From contig WHVY01000003.1 in NCBI GenBank assembly GCA_022266195.1, forward strand, positions 11,904,001-11,968,000: a DNA stretch of 64,000 nucleotides, in the 5' to 3' direction. Under the pieces are notes generated by a model. It was not told the DNA's origin and made no database searches. It saw only the letters and a list, made by a program, of their open reading frames with translations. The translations under genes and the position numbers were made by a program. The stretch is from Tetranychus cinnabarinus (taxonomy: Eukaryota; Arthropoda; Arachnida; Trombidiformes; Tetranychidae). Positions 13,378 through 25,645 of this stretch are shown in pieces (position 1 is the stretch's first letter; the number at the start of each line of letters is the position of its first letter).

Positions 13378-14270
13378 AGAAATGAAATCAGGTTTTTGGT
13401 TTTTATTTTGGTTTTGTTTTGTTTTGCTTTCTGGTTTACCAAGACCAAACAGGTTGATGTTAATAAGTGAGATTAAAAATGTAAGTTAATCAACAAGCAT
13501 GATGATGATGATGATGAAAATGATGGTGATGGTGATGATAATGATAAGTATTGTTTCACTTTTAACGGTAAACTGGTTAATCGTTGTTGATGTTTATGAA
13601 TGAATGGACAATTTGCATTTTAGGTTTTCACTTTAAGAATCTTTCCTTTATGAAATTATAAGCTAAAATGAAAATCAAATTGCAATGAGTGATTAGGTCA
13701 TGATAAATTATTGATTTGAATGAAAAAGATGAATAAAGACTAGAATAATAATGATTTTGAAAAATTTACCTGCGTTTTTTAGACTTTGCAGGTTGAACAG
13801 ATTGAAAGGTCAATCGCCTAAATTGACCGTTTTTTTGTTTTCTTGGGCTTAAGATTTTAAAATTTTGGTTCCTCTTGACCTCAGTGAAATTTGCTTTTTA
13901 GTTTTATTTACATTAGATTAAATATTCACAAAATTACAAAGCTTTCTATCATCATTTGAGGGTCCTCACTGTTGAGTAAGAATTGAAAAGCTTCCGCCTA
14001 GATCTTCATCTTGCCTTATTTTGGCCTTATTCAGGTTTTCATCAATTATAAACTCGGAATTGCACTAGAGACTATTTTCATTGCCATGTCATCAACATGC
14101 TTATTGTCAGGTTTTCATCAACTCTCAGGTATTCAACAAACAGAGACAGGTTTTATGGAAGAGAGGCAAAGATGATGATGATTAGTATGGAACTGTAAGG
14201 CCAATGAACTTTTTATCAGCAAACCTCTGTCAATTAACTGTGAACTTTAATCTCAATGACCTTGGCCATC
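13378..14270. repeat. Right arm of large inverted duplication
   Basis: Reverse complement of the left arm: 13378-13945 matches 7575-7002 and about 13975-14270 matches 5945-5650. The two matching blocks are almost contiguous here (joined near 13945-13975), whereas about 1 kb separates them in the left arm. No coding capacity is apparent. Confidence 0.85.
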
Positions 14271-14655
14271 TTTCAGTGATCATCCGATTTCATGGTCAAA
14301 CGGTTGATAATCATGATATGACTTACCACAGATTTAACTACCACCAGTACAAACCTAAAAAAATATGAAGAAACCAGTTTTTAATGTTAATTTTTCATCT
14401 TTTTTCCATTCAATGATGATAACTGAATATCCTTAAACCTAGTTACAATTAAGTCTCTTAAAACAGTGAATCTAAATTACTGTTACATCAATAAATCATT
14501 AATATTTTCCTGACCAAAACACGCTTAAAAATTAAAACTGTAAATCTGTAGCGTTACTCTAGTAACAGAGTTAAAGCGCATAATTTAAAATCTTCTCAAA
14601 ATTTAACAAAAAATTAAAAAATACAATGTTAAGCTAAAAATCAGCTTTTAAATAA

Positions 14656-14683
14656 TTTATTCAGCATTTATTGATCATTTATT
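14656..14683 (-). terminator. Cluster of candidate poly(A) signals
   Basis: Read on the minus strand, AATAAA occurs at 14661-14656, 14672-14667 and 14683-14678. These lie about 200-230 bases after the MARVEL-like stop codon and about 25-50 bases after the stop of the trailing micro-ORF, so one transcript ending here would contain both. Confidence 0.5.
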
Positions 14684-14707
14684 TTAATTCCAAAGTAAGT
14701 AATTTAA

Positions 14708-14866
14708 TCAGAAATCTTGATAATAAACCCCTTCGATTGCAGCCAGATTTAGGTTGAGTTGGTTGATCTGGAAAGTAATGTTTTTACATTTCTGGTAAAC
14801 AATCAGGTAAACAATCAGAATGGATAGAATGAAAATTAACCAATATTGGTCAGCAATTTGAAACAT
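14708..14866 (-). CDS. Putative 52-residue single-pass membrane micropeptide
   Basis: ATG at 14866, stop TGA at 14710-14708. The product begins MFQIADQYW, continues with a strongly hydrophobic helix (about residues 9-24, LIFILSILIVYLIVYQ), then a short polar tail with one cysteine that ends VYYQDF. It starts 19 bases after the stop of the last MARVEL-like exon, in a different frame and on the same strand, and ends just before a cluster of AATAAA signals. It may therefore be a second cistron on the same mRNA, an alternative 3' end reached by splicing from the TG|GTGAAT donor-like site just before the MARVEL-like stop, or simply a chance frame in a 3' UTR. I recognise no family. Confidence that it is a real gene is low. 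Confidence 0.25.
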   Translation of the reverse strand: MFQIADQYWLIFILSILIVYLIVYQKCKNITFQINQLNLNLAAIEGVYYQDF

Positions 14867-14885
14867 TTTGGTTCGTAAAAGGGAT

Positions 14886-17800
14886 TCACCAGACTTTAGT
14901 TATGCATATGTCACTATGAAACCAAAAATAGGATAACTTAGCATCGTAACCAAATGCAAATGACCCAGCCAAGCCAAATATCTGTAATGATGAAAAGGAT
15001 GAGGAAGAAGATGATAAAGTTAGCGGTTTAATTTACCATGATTTAAAGTTATATCACTATATTTTTTAAGTTAACCTGTTCCCTTGCTTACATGATTGTA
15101 ATGGGAAACAAAAATGGATTGATTTAAATTTGCATTTTCAAATTCATTTTATGTTATCGATCGTTTCCCAATGCGAAATATGACCTTTTTCAGGTCACAT
15201 GAAATAATGATAAAGAGTATGAGAAGATGAGAAAAAAGGAGCGAAAAGAAGGGAAAATTGATCCTTTTTTCATCTTTCCTCTTCTGTGAGTTGATCAAGG
15301 TAAACCTAAATAACGTTAACATTTATATTTGGATTTTTATACATTTTACTGAATTATGATTTAATCACGGCGTGAAAATAGAAGTGAATCTCAATGTGAA
15401 TGATATTGTTATGATAAGAGATGGTCATGATTAAAATAATCATGATAATGATAATCATCGTTAATAAACTAGTTCAAGACTAAACAAGGTAAAAATCATT
15501 TCTCATTCAATCGACTCTTTTTGCTTGCAGTAGCTAATAAGAAAAAGATGGAGAGAGAGCAAATTGTTCACTCCATTAATCAGTAATCAGTTAACATAAT
15601 TATTTAACTTTGAATTATTTAAATTAAACATGAACCTAATTAAAAACTGGATCATTGAAGTGAACAAAAATGCAAGAAAAAAATGTCTGATCAGTTTGAT
15701 TAAAAGGGAAATCAGTAAAGCTTAACATTAACCTAAGAGTAAGACTTGATCGGTTGACTTTACCCAAAACCGAAGGGTAAACACTATAAATCACCAATAA
15801 TTATTTCGATCGATATTTTGAACGCCATTTAAGTAATTAGTTATAATTTTGGATCATCAATTAACTAAGAAATTAAGTGAGATAATGAGAGCAATAAGAA
15901 CCATGATGGATTCAGATGATGAAAGATGAACAGACTCTGTGCTAGTTTGAAAAAGGTAAACAAAAAGAGTCAACCAAATAGTCAGAACGATGTGCTAAAT
16001 GTCATCGACGGTGACAGTTGAGTACTAAAGATAGAGGTAAAGATGATGATGAAACTGGTGTTTCGGTGACAAAAAGATATAAATATGTTAGTTAACGACT
16101 AGTTCATAAAATTGTGAACAGAGTATAACTTGGTTCACTTGTCATCCGGATCTCTTTCACTATCATCATCTACCTTTGCCGGATTGTTTTTTTTATGACT
16201 GAATCTTCATCATGTTCACCATCAACATCAGCTAATATTAGTGGTTATCCCAGTGAATCGAGGTCAATTCGTCTTTGCCTGTTCTTCGCACGCATTGGTT
16301 TAGATGATGGCAAAAAAAACGGAGAAGAGAGATTCAAAGAAGAAGATGAAGACAATAATCTTTTCTTAGCTCTTTCTGCTCTCCCATTTAACAGGTTTCA
16401 ATGGTGATTAAAAAAAAGAGATGATGTAGTTGATGGTGATGATGATGATTACTTTACAAAAATGGCCTAGGGCCAGGTAAATAAGATGAGGATAGATGAA
16501 GATATACTGTAAAGAATCGCAATTTATTTATATTTAGGTTAAAGCATTGAGTCAAGTTTCATCGATCCCGGATCCGCTTGACGGCCCATGTTTACAATCC
16601 TACCAATCCTCTCATCATCTTGTCCTCAAAAATCATTGCCTCAATCTTTATCATCAGTTTCATCATTTCAATCTGAATCTTTCTTCACCCTTCTGCCTCT
16701 ATCTGCAACTTTCCTAGTCTATCCCGATGATTCTTATTCATTTTATCAGTTCTCACGCAATATTCAGTTATTTTGTTTCTTTCTTTATCTTCTTTTTTGA
16801 AACATTCAATCCATTGAATCTGAGCCTTTATCATCGCCATCATTATTATCGTTATCCTTTTTTTGCCAAATCAAATAGCAACAACAGTCACATAGAAGCT
16901 TTTTAACGACCTCATTTCGGGATTAATGCCTTTTCTTTTTCGATGAGAAACCAATTGAGAAAATTTTTCAACTTTTACAATATCAGCTGGAAATCTTGCT
17001 CATTGGGATTATGAAAACATAATAATGAAATGGTTTGAAATTGCAACTGGTCAATGGTCAAAGTGATCAACTACGACTAATACTCACTGATAGTAAAAGT
17101 CCCAAAGGATAACAGTTGATGAATATTATGAGTATGCTTATGAGGGCGAAAAAAACAGCACCAATTGATTCAAACACGCAAAGCTGTGAATATATGGAGA
17201 AAAGAAGATTTGATTGTATGGTTAATTGTAAATAAATATTATGAAGTTTTCAACGATTGAGCGGAAATTCAAAGTTTGGAGCCAGGAAAAAATAATCTGA
17301 AGGTGTTGACATCTGAATGATTTTGAAGTTTTGGTTCACCTTATACAATTGATTAAATTGATGTAAATAAACCATTTTGTCTGATGATTGAAGTGCTAAT
17401 GGGAGATGAAAGGATCGGTAAATTAAAAGTTAAATATTTAGTCATTAAGTAGGAACTGGAAAAACGGATAATTATGATAAAATGATAGCAATATTACAGG
17501 AAATATCATATTGATCAAGTTTGACTCACTGTTAACGGTACATTGATACAATACTCTAAAGGTTCTTGAAGACGGAAACAGAATAATAATATTGATGATA
17601 AAGAGTAAAGTGTTAACATGATTAACATGATTCGGATGGATTGGCCAGAGTAGGTTGAACAGGATAAAAGCCAACATGAGTCCATTGCAATTTCATTGAT
17701 TGTTGATTCTCGTGCATAAACAATCACCAGCCAAAGGACAGCAACAACCTAAATAAAGGAGAAAGAAAATTGATTAAATTAGAAAGTTAATCAGTTTAAA

Positions 17801-20517
17801 TTGTTGACTAGGCATTGTGAAAGCAAGTTATAAATATAAATTTGTGTCCAAAAGCAGTAACCGTTAAAAGCTTTCAATTTTGGGTTGTTACATTTTAATG
17901 ATACTTTGTAAACATACCTTGCAACCATATTTTGTTAACATTTTGTATATTATTTAAATCAATAATTAATTTCGATCTAATGAAGTCTTTCATTACATCT
18001 TTTTAATTGCTATTCAGTCTTTACAAATTCAATCAACAAAATGGTAACTGAGTAAAGGCTGGTTATTGATTATTATTAAATGATCGGTTAAGCATCATTT
18101 TTGAAATAATCTAGTTTGTATACTTTAAAGTAAAATGGCACCTTTGAACATTTGGTAGTGTTTTTTTTGTTGCACGTCCAGATTAAAACCGTAATAAGTC
18201 CAGGTGACAATTAAAAATTAAGTTAACATCCTGGTTAATCACAATTAGTTTGAAGACTTGAGATGATTTGATATGAAGAGTCGAAAGTATTCCTTTCAGT
18301 ATAAGGCTTTACAAGTTTGAGGTGAAAAGACATTTAGCTAATTAACAGTGTTAATCAGCCTGATTAACAGTATCTTTTGATGAAAGTATAAGCTAATTAA
18401 AGCTGTTAATTAAACAGTTAAACAACAAAAAATGAATCAAACAGGCAAGAAAAGATTAATTAGTAAATAAATGTAAACAAAGAAAAGCAAAGTAAAAGCC
18501 TTTATCCACTAAAAGCCGTTAACTTAAATTTCAAAGTTAAAGCGCTCAATTTGAAATTATGAACATGTTCCTAAATTGTTACTATTTATGTCAAAATGTT
18601 TTTTAAATTGGTTTTCAAGTTGATTAAATACAAAATCAAAACATTAGGCAAACAAAATGAAACATTCATTACTATTCCATCTCTGATTGAACCATAGTGT
18701 AATTAGTTAAAAATAATGATTTTTTGCTTCATCAGCTCAAGGCTGATTAGTGTATTAGATTAATTAAAAAGCTAAATTGTTAGTTAATACATAAAACTAT
18801 TAAATGGGTTAAGATGTTATTGATGTTTGGAAACATACAAAATTGCAAATAATCGACATTAAAACTAGGCCTTTAACCAGAAAAAAATTCAGTTTCAAAC
18901 AATTAACTTTACAGGTTTAACAGGTTTTATACATAAATGTTTGAGTGTTTCAAAATATAACGGTGATTCTGGTGAAGAGGAACATGATTAACATGGAGGC
19001 ACCTCAACTGATTAATCATGTTGATTCCAGTTTTCAACTCCACAGAAACAGGCTCAATTGTAGATTCAAGTGATTATAAATTTTGAGCTTTAATCAAGCT
19101 GATTGTCAGGCCGTGGCTAGTCTTTGGGCAAGTTTCATTTGACTTGCATTTTGATCTTTAATCACTGATTTGATAATAGATTAGGACGCTAATGTTGTTT
19201 CAATTGTCAGTTTACAGTTAAGTGTACAGATGATAGGGATTAATGGGTCTGGTCAACGATCAATGATCAATGATCATAATACGACAACTTTCAAACATGT
19301 TAAGATATCGCTATTTGTTATGTTAATTAATCTTATCAGGTCAACTAATTCAGGTTTCTATGGTATCCTCATTTGATTGTTAATCTGATTATGATACAAA
19401 CCTCGAGTTAAGGGTGTTAACAATGGTCATTATTATGATTAATCTAATCTGTTTCATTGTAAATACAAGATATCTGAGTTGCTCTTTGGCTTCGGGTTTA
19501 TATCTCAAGACTTGGCTTTTAACGTGTCATTAGCTTATTACAATTAAGAGGAATCAGTTCTCGTTTAATCTTCAGTGGATCCATTATAAGTAATCTTGAT
19601 TGTTCTCGTTAAATCTTGTTTGAGGTTTCATCCATCAAAATCAGCAAAAAAAAACTCGTAATTCATCATTACAATATCTACTGGAAATACTAGATAAATA
19701 TATAATCAAAAAATTATTGGAAGCAAATCAATTGCTATAAATGATTTCCTCATTAGAAACAGCAATATGGCTACAATCAAGTAATCTTAAGGACTAATGG
19801 ATTTCCGGACCCAAATTTCAGCTCAAAAATGTAAACAGAACGCAAAACAAAAGCGATTTGGCCAATTCAGTGCTTTTATTGGGGCGATATTCAGATATTA
19901 GGGTTCAAAATGAAAGTGAAAATCAATTTGTGTGTCAAAATAGAGTGAAAAATGGGCAAAAATAATGTAAAAGGTGCTTTGTTCAATTAATCGGACAACA
20001 ACCTTGTTGGTCTTCTTATCCTTGCCATTTTAATTTTGTCTCTATGGTTTACTGATTCCTCATGTCGCACGGTAACTGGTTGAGGGACACTTTTTGTACC
20101 TGTTCCTAAGCCTAACCAACACTGAAACTTGGATTTCCATTACCAACATCATTATAATCACGGTGGGCCGGGAAGTAAGAGGGAAACAAGTTGCATAGCA
20201 GATCACTGACGGGAAACTAGGAAGTTGGAGAGATAAAAATGGTGTTTTTTGATGATAAAGATGAGCTTACGACAGATAGGGAAAGAGAGTGAGAGATTTA
20301 CGTGAAAATGGAGCTAAATTCATATGTTAAACTCACGCACAGTACATAAAGTTGATTAGACTAGAATCACCATGTTAAGTTATCTTACCGCTTGAGCTAT
20401 TCTCAACAATCCATATCGATAATTGACGAACTCCGTGTCAATGAGTGGCTTCTTGGGTTGCTTTAGATTCTCCAAAGGTTCATTTGATTGTTGACATCCA
20501 GATTCAATTGATTCCAT
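14886..20517 (-). CDS. MARVEL-like four-transmembrane protein (4 exons)
   Basis: Reconstructed from four short exons, each flanked by AG and GT and all in phase 0: 20517-20389 (43 codons, ATG), 17748-17530 (73), 17183-17088 (32) and 14981-14886 (31 plus TGA), total 179 residues. An acidic/polar N-terminal tail leads to NYRYGLLRIAQA, which continues over the splice as VVAVLWLVIVYA (TM1). TM2 is IRIMLIMLTLYSLSSILLF, TM3 is FESIGAVFFALISILIIF after a conserved-looking glutamate, and the last exon starts IFGLAGSFAFGYDAKLSYFW. The short cytoplasmic tail before TM1, four helices, a Glu at the start of TM3 and an A-x-G-F-x-x-x-YDA block before the end resemble the MAL/plasmolipin/CMTM (MARVEL) class, which acts in membrane apposition and vesicle transport. 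Introns 1 and 3 are 2.6 and 2.1 kb. Orthology is not assigned. The exon structure is inferred from phase and splice sites, not from transcripts. Confidence 0.68.
17749..20388 (-). other. Large first intron of the MARVEL-like gene
   Basis: 2.64 kb bounded by GTAAGA at 20388-20383 and TTTAG at 17753-17749 (minus-strand sense). AT-rich; no nested gene or transposon recognised. Confidence 0.5.
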
Positions 20518-23500
20518 TGTTGGTGGTGAATATTATTATTTAAAAACTTTCATTATCAGATTGTGGAAATATAAAAAGGTAAACATTACCAAGTAAACTC
20601 AAGATCAAGGTAAAGCCAGTGAAGATGAAATACTGTTTAAAGATGCTAATTTACAGATTTAGCTATTAAATAAAAGCACAAAAATATTTATGAATGTAAT
20701 TGTTGAATATTTAACTTTATAATTACTTAAGAGCATCTCGGAAGGTAGGACTCTAGAAAGGAAACACATAAACAGCTGGTCGTAGGCTAGGTGTTTGACT
20801 CGGTAATAGTTGACTGTGACTTTTCTTGATTGTAATTAAGGTTCTGCGTTTCAAGCTATGATTCAACTGATAAAGGGTTCAACGAGAAAACATCTTCATG
20901 ATCAGTAGCAAATTTCCATGTGTTCAAATTAAAGTTTGTTGAATTTAATAAGCTAGTGTTTCGTATACCAAAGGAAGATGCCAAATTATTTTTAACTCTT
21001 GGCCTGTATACAAATTGTGGATCATCAGAGAGCCTGGATCAAACCTGAAACTGTATCCATGCTGAGAAAATAGTATAAACAATTAATAGATTAATTTGTA
21101 TTGTTTTGATATATAAATTAATTGGAATGATTTGTTTACTCTGCAACTTCTGGTTTAGGCCTAGGATACTGAAGGCCTGACATCAAGACTTGGGTCTTCA
21201 ATTGGAATCCAGTTTTTAGATATGATTGTAGTATTAAAAAATTACATCAACATTTGATTTAGCTGAGCAATAAATTTATTCATTGGTGGATAGACACACA
21301 TCCATAATTATGCTTTACAGCGTGATAATTGACTTAACTGATTTAACCATACAGTTAATATAACTCCAGATCTTTGCTTGAATAGAAGAGTAAAATATTA
21401 CTTTAGAATGGAAGCGAAATATTAATAATAATGATAAACGATGAAAAGAATAATAGATTAGTGAAGAGAGGAGGAAAATTATGATGATGATGATGATTGT
21501 GATGAAGAGGGAAGAAAAAAAAACTTCATATTAGACAGGCTCAATGGATCGTAACAAGTCACTCAGTATTTTTCATTTTCTTACCTCTTCTTCTTCTCCT
21601 TCTTTTCATGTTTACATGTCTTCATCATCTTAAGAAACAATTTTTTAGAGTTTACCTCTTCGCTTCCCAAGATAAGTTCAATGAATGACCTGAATTGGTG
21701 CAACCTTCAAAAATAACTTCACTCGAAGTTATCAAAGTGCGGAGAGTAACAAGTAAAGAAGAGAAAGAAAACTGGTGAAGTTGATGATCATGTTGATGAA
21801 GAGAGGTAGAAAAATGTTTCTCTCCAGCGATACATTTAAATCTAGGTCAAATGGTACAACGACCTCATGATATTAAATCAAATAATATGACTTGACTTGA
21901 ATTCAGGTATAATTACAATGAACTTGAATCCATGAATGTGTAAAATCTTAAGAAACCATTTCTATCCTTTTATCCTTGTATAACATTCAAAGGTTATCAG
22001 CTGAAACTCTTGTCCATAATCAATTCACCGTTTCTCTAAACATTTACACATTACACACGTCTTTGGACTGTTAATTATTTTCTTGATTAAATAACAATTC
22101 CTGACTTCAGTTCGATTTGATAGGAAGCTTGATTGTTTCGTTTATCCATATCGGTAAGAAGTGTCGATAGTTAAGCACTTTAGCCTGCACTGCCAGTCTT
22201 TATTTACAAGATATCTTTTTATGATTTCACTTCTCATCCATTTCCAAATTTAGGTTTATCGACGGGTGTTAAAGAACCTGGAAAATATGAAATGATAGAT
22301 TAGAAAAAAAGTAAACCATTGATTAGGGCAACAATTAATTATGATCTTTGATCATCATCTTGACTTGCCTTTTTGTTTTTATATCAAGTTATTTTAATCG
22401 TCAGTGTAGAAGATGAAAGTCCGTGTTTAGAGATCAAATCTTCCATTATTAGACCAACTAGATAGATAAATTAAGTCGGGTGACCCTAAAAATTGCTCTC
22501 AAACTTTTATCTTAATTAAGTCAAGTTTACAGGGAAATTAAATTTCAAAGCAACAATCAAACAAACAAACTGTTGTGAAAGCCAGTTACATTTAATTTTT
22601 ATTGAATAAGCATTCACATGCCGACATCTATCGGCTGGTATGAAAGTTTTTGAAGTTAAATTAAGCAAAATCAAAGTTAGTTGTTTTGATGTTGACTTGA
22701 TTTAATTTCTCATAATTTTACAAAGATTTTAGTAAAAGTCAGAAAATTTTCAATAAAATTACAAAAATTTGCTTCTTTTATTTTGCTTTGGTGAATAACA
22801 TAAACGTCTTAGTAATAAACAGTAATCACGTTCGCTACCGTAGCAATTAGCAATTTAACTTTTATTAGAGAAGTGAAATTTAGAGTGTCTGGTTGGATAA
22901 GAATGTTAATCTGTTTTAGAATAAATTCAGCAGAAACAAAATTCCAGCCTGGGCTTTGAGTAAATGACAAAATAAAGTAAAAGGAGAATTAAGAGAATCG
23001 AAAGTATGAATTTTTCCGTATTTTGATTTTGAACAGTCAATTTAGTATCATTATCGAAGCTATTGTCGTTTATGTCATCTTTTAGAAATGATTTTATATC
23101 TATTACAAGGACGTTTGTGCAGCTTCTGATTGAATAGTTATTAAATCAATTCTTTAAATGCTGTTATTTCATAATTCAATACCAATATTGTCTATCAAAA
23201 CAATCAAATCTTTGTCATTAATGTTTGCTTTAGTCTCCTGTAAATTGTCACTTCTCATTGTGACTCATACACTGCACAGACTTTGTGATGTTGGGTTGAA
23301 AACAAGCAACGAAGTGTCAGAAATCATCATTCACTGAAATTTCATTTTGTGGCCTAAAAACGCACTCAAACGATACATTTTTAAAGCCTGACTTTACTTC
23401 TCAACCTGCTAAATCAATGAGTTTTTAACAGTTTCAACTTTTCTAAACTGCTGTGATTTACAATTAAGATTTCTATTGTTTAATTACAAAAAGTATGACA

Positions 23501-23705
23501 GTTACTGACAAATTACTTGCAAGATAAAATATATTTTTAATTCTTGATATCGTTTCACTGAAAATCGACTATATGTTGTTATTAGTCAATGATCATGGTT
23601 ATTGAAATCGTTTATAAATTATTTATTGAAAAATTTCAATGAACTAGCGTTAAAATAACAATTTTCTTGTATCAAATTGAGTATATTGCAAGTTGGAGAA
23701 AAAAA
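20518..23705. other. Intergenic region, MARVEL-like gene to hexosaminidase
   Basis: About 3.2 kb with no exon I can support. It holds the 5' flank of the MARVEL-like gene and the 3' end of the hexosaminidase gene, and a GATGAT-rich tract near 21480-21510. Confidence 0.5.
23622..23627 (-). terminator. Candidate poly(A) signal of hexosaminidase
   Basis: AATAAA in minus-strand sense, about 80 bases after the stop codon at 23708-23706. Confidence 0.55.
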
Positions 23706-25645
23706 TTAAACGCAAATGTCACATTCGCATGAGCCTGGTCCTTGAACAGGTTCAACTCGTATTCCTCGTTTAAGCATTCGACATCTTTGGTCATCCAATC
23801 GTGGTATCGCTGATGTAATCGAAGTCACATCTTTGGCACTCCAAAGTCTCTCTGCTACTGCTGAAGCTCGAACCCTGGAGTATGAATAAAATAAATACAT
23901 GCTTATTAAACTGTTTGAAAGATTGGAGCAGTCAATTGTCAAAATCACAAAAAAGCTGATCATCGATTGAAGCTAACTAGCTAGCTATTCAAATTACATT
24001 TCTGTTGTTTAAATGAAGATCCAATCAGTAAATTAAATTAAATTGCTTACCATGTTCTTGAGATAACATTATTGCCATCAACCCATTCACCCCACATACA
24101 AGCTTCGCCACCAATAACTAAATCGTATTCACCATGTGAAGTTACATTGAAATGAAGTGGTTCCACCTTGTAATAAGTCTGCCAATCTGATCCATATGAA
24201 ATATAATTAAGGTACCAAGGAGATGATAGAATGGTTCGATAGCCGCCAGCAACGACTTTTGATAATTCTGATTGATAATCTCCACTTTTCCAGACATGGA
24301 CAACAGCATCAGAGCGTAACTTAACTCCATTATCAAAGACTTCTTGCCATACAATATAATTTTTCTTTAAAGTATCCATAATATTAACAAGCTTTTGTAA
24401 ATAAAAGCTTTCCAAGGCTGCATAGTCTCCAGTAATACCCTGTGATTCCATGAATGAATTGATATCAGGATTAGATTGCCAACATGAGAAATCGACTTCA
24501 TCTCCACCAAGATGAACAAAGTCGTCAGGGAAAGTTTTGGCGATCTCAGCGAAAAGAGATTTTAGAAAAGTGTAAGTGCTATTTTGAGATGGATCAATAG
24601 GACCATAAGAACCCTTAACAGGTTTACCTGCTTTATAACACTGAGTCAATAATCCAGGAATACCTTTACCCCAAGCTAAAGTATGACCAGGAGTATCAAA
24701 TTCAGCAATAACTCGGATACCTCTGACTCGAGCATACTCAAGAACAGTGCTTACGTCTTCTGGGGTATAAATATGAGTTGGTCGAAAAGCACCAGCAGCA
24801 CTTAGTTTAGGGAAAGTTGAGCTTACAAAGGGAAACGATTGATCATCTACTATATGCCAATGGAAGACATTCATTTTATTGAAGGCCATGGCATCGAGAT
24901 TTTGAAGGAGAAGATGAACGGGAATATAATGACGAGAAGTATCCAGAAGAATCCCTCGAAATGTGAATCTTGGATAGTCAACAATAAAGGTTGAATTAAT
25001 TATCCAATTGCCTTTGTACCTTGTAACCAGCTGACTGAATGTTTCCAAACCTCGTAAGATACCCCAAAATGGAGCGAACAGGGCAGCATCCTCAGGATAG
25101 TCAGCTGTTTTCACTCTTAAAGTATAAATCTCAAAACTTTCAGAGGTAATAAATTTTTCACAAGAGTTGGTATCAATACTTAAATTGAACAATTGTCCAC
25201 CATAATTTGGATCATTTGTGATATCTTCGACTGGTTCAGTTGGCAGCTTTTTACCGTCACAATCAGTACTAAGCCGTGAACAATCTGAGAGGAAGAGCAG
25301 CTTACTATAACGTTCAATCGCTTTCTCTAATATTTCACATCCAACACGCTCTTTGGCTAAAATCAGCTTGAATGATGAAGGGTCCAGAGTGTAAAAAGTG
25401 GCATCTTGATTTAAGATTTGTGGTTGAGGCCATAAGTTAGCACAATTGACCTGCAATTGAACAAAAGTGTTTGAAATCGATAGAATATATAATTTGAAAT
25501 CTTGTCTACAGAGATCTTGAATGGCTAAAAATAGCCATAATAGCGCTTAGGCGAGTGAAAATATTAAAAATCAATTATTACATACCCGTTGAAGACCGAT
25601 GGAGACACAAAAGATTGTTAATGGCAGCAACAGCTGTGAAAACAT
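23706..25645 (-). CDS. Beta-N-acetylhexosaminidase (GH20)
   Basis: Three exons: 25645-25586 (20 codons, signal peptide MFSQLLLPLTIFCVSIG), 25450-24051 and 23874-23706, with GT-AG junctions in phases 0 and 2, giving 542 residues, the usual length of animal lysosomal hexosaminidases. Residues about 20-160 form the GH20b-like N-terminal domain (YTLRV, ETFSQLV). The catalytic barrel follows: RGILLDTSRHY, MNVFHWHIVDDQSFPF, AEFDTPGHTLAW, then HLGGDEVDFSCW with the catalytic Asp-Glu pair at about D337-E338. Also present are GGEACMWGEWVD and, across the last splice, SRTWVRASAVAERLWS. It removes terminal N-acetylglucosamine or galactosamine from glycoconjugates or chitin oligomers; the likely site is the lysosome, or secretion. 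Whether it is a lysosomal alpha/beta-type or a chitinolytic enzyme cannot be decided here. The C-terminus ends in a cysteine-bearing tail (CECDICV). Confidence 0.95.
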
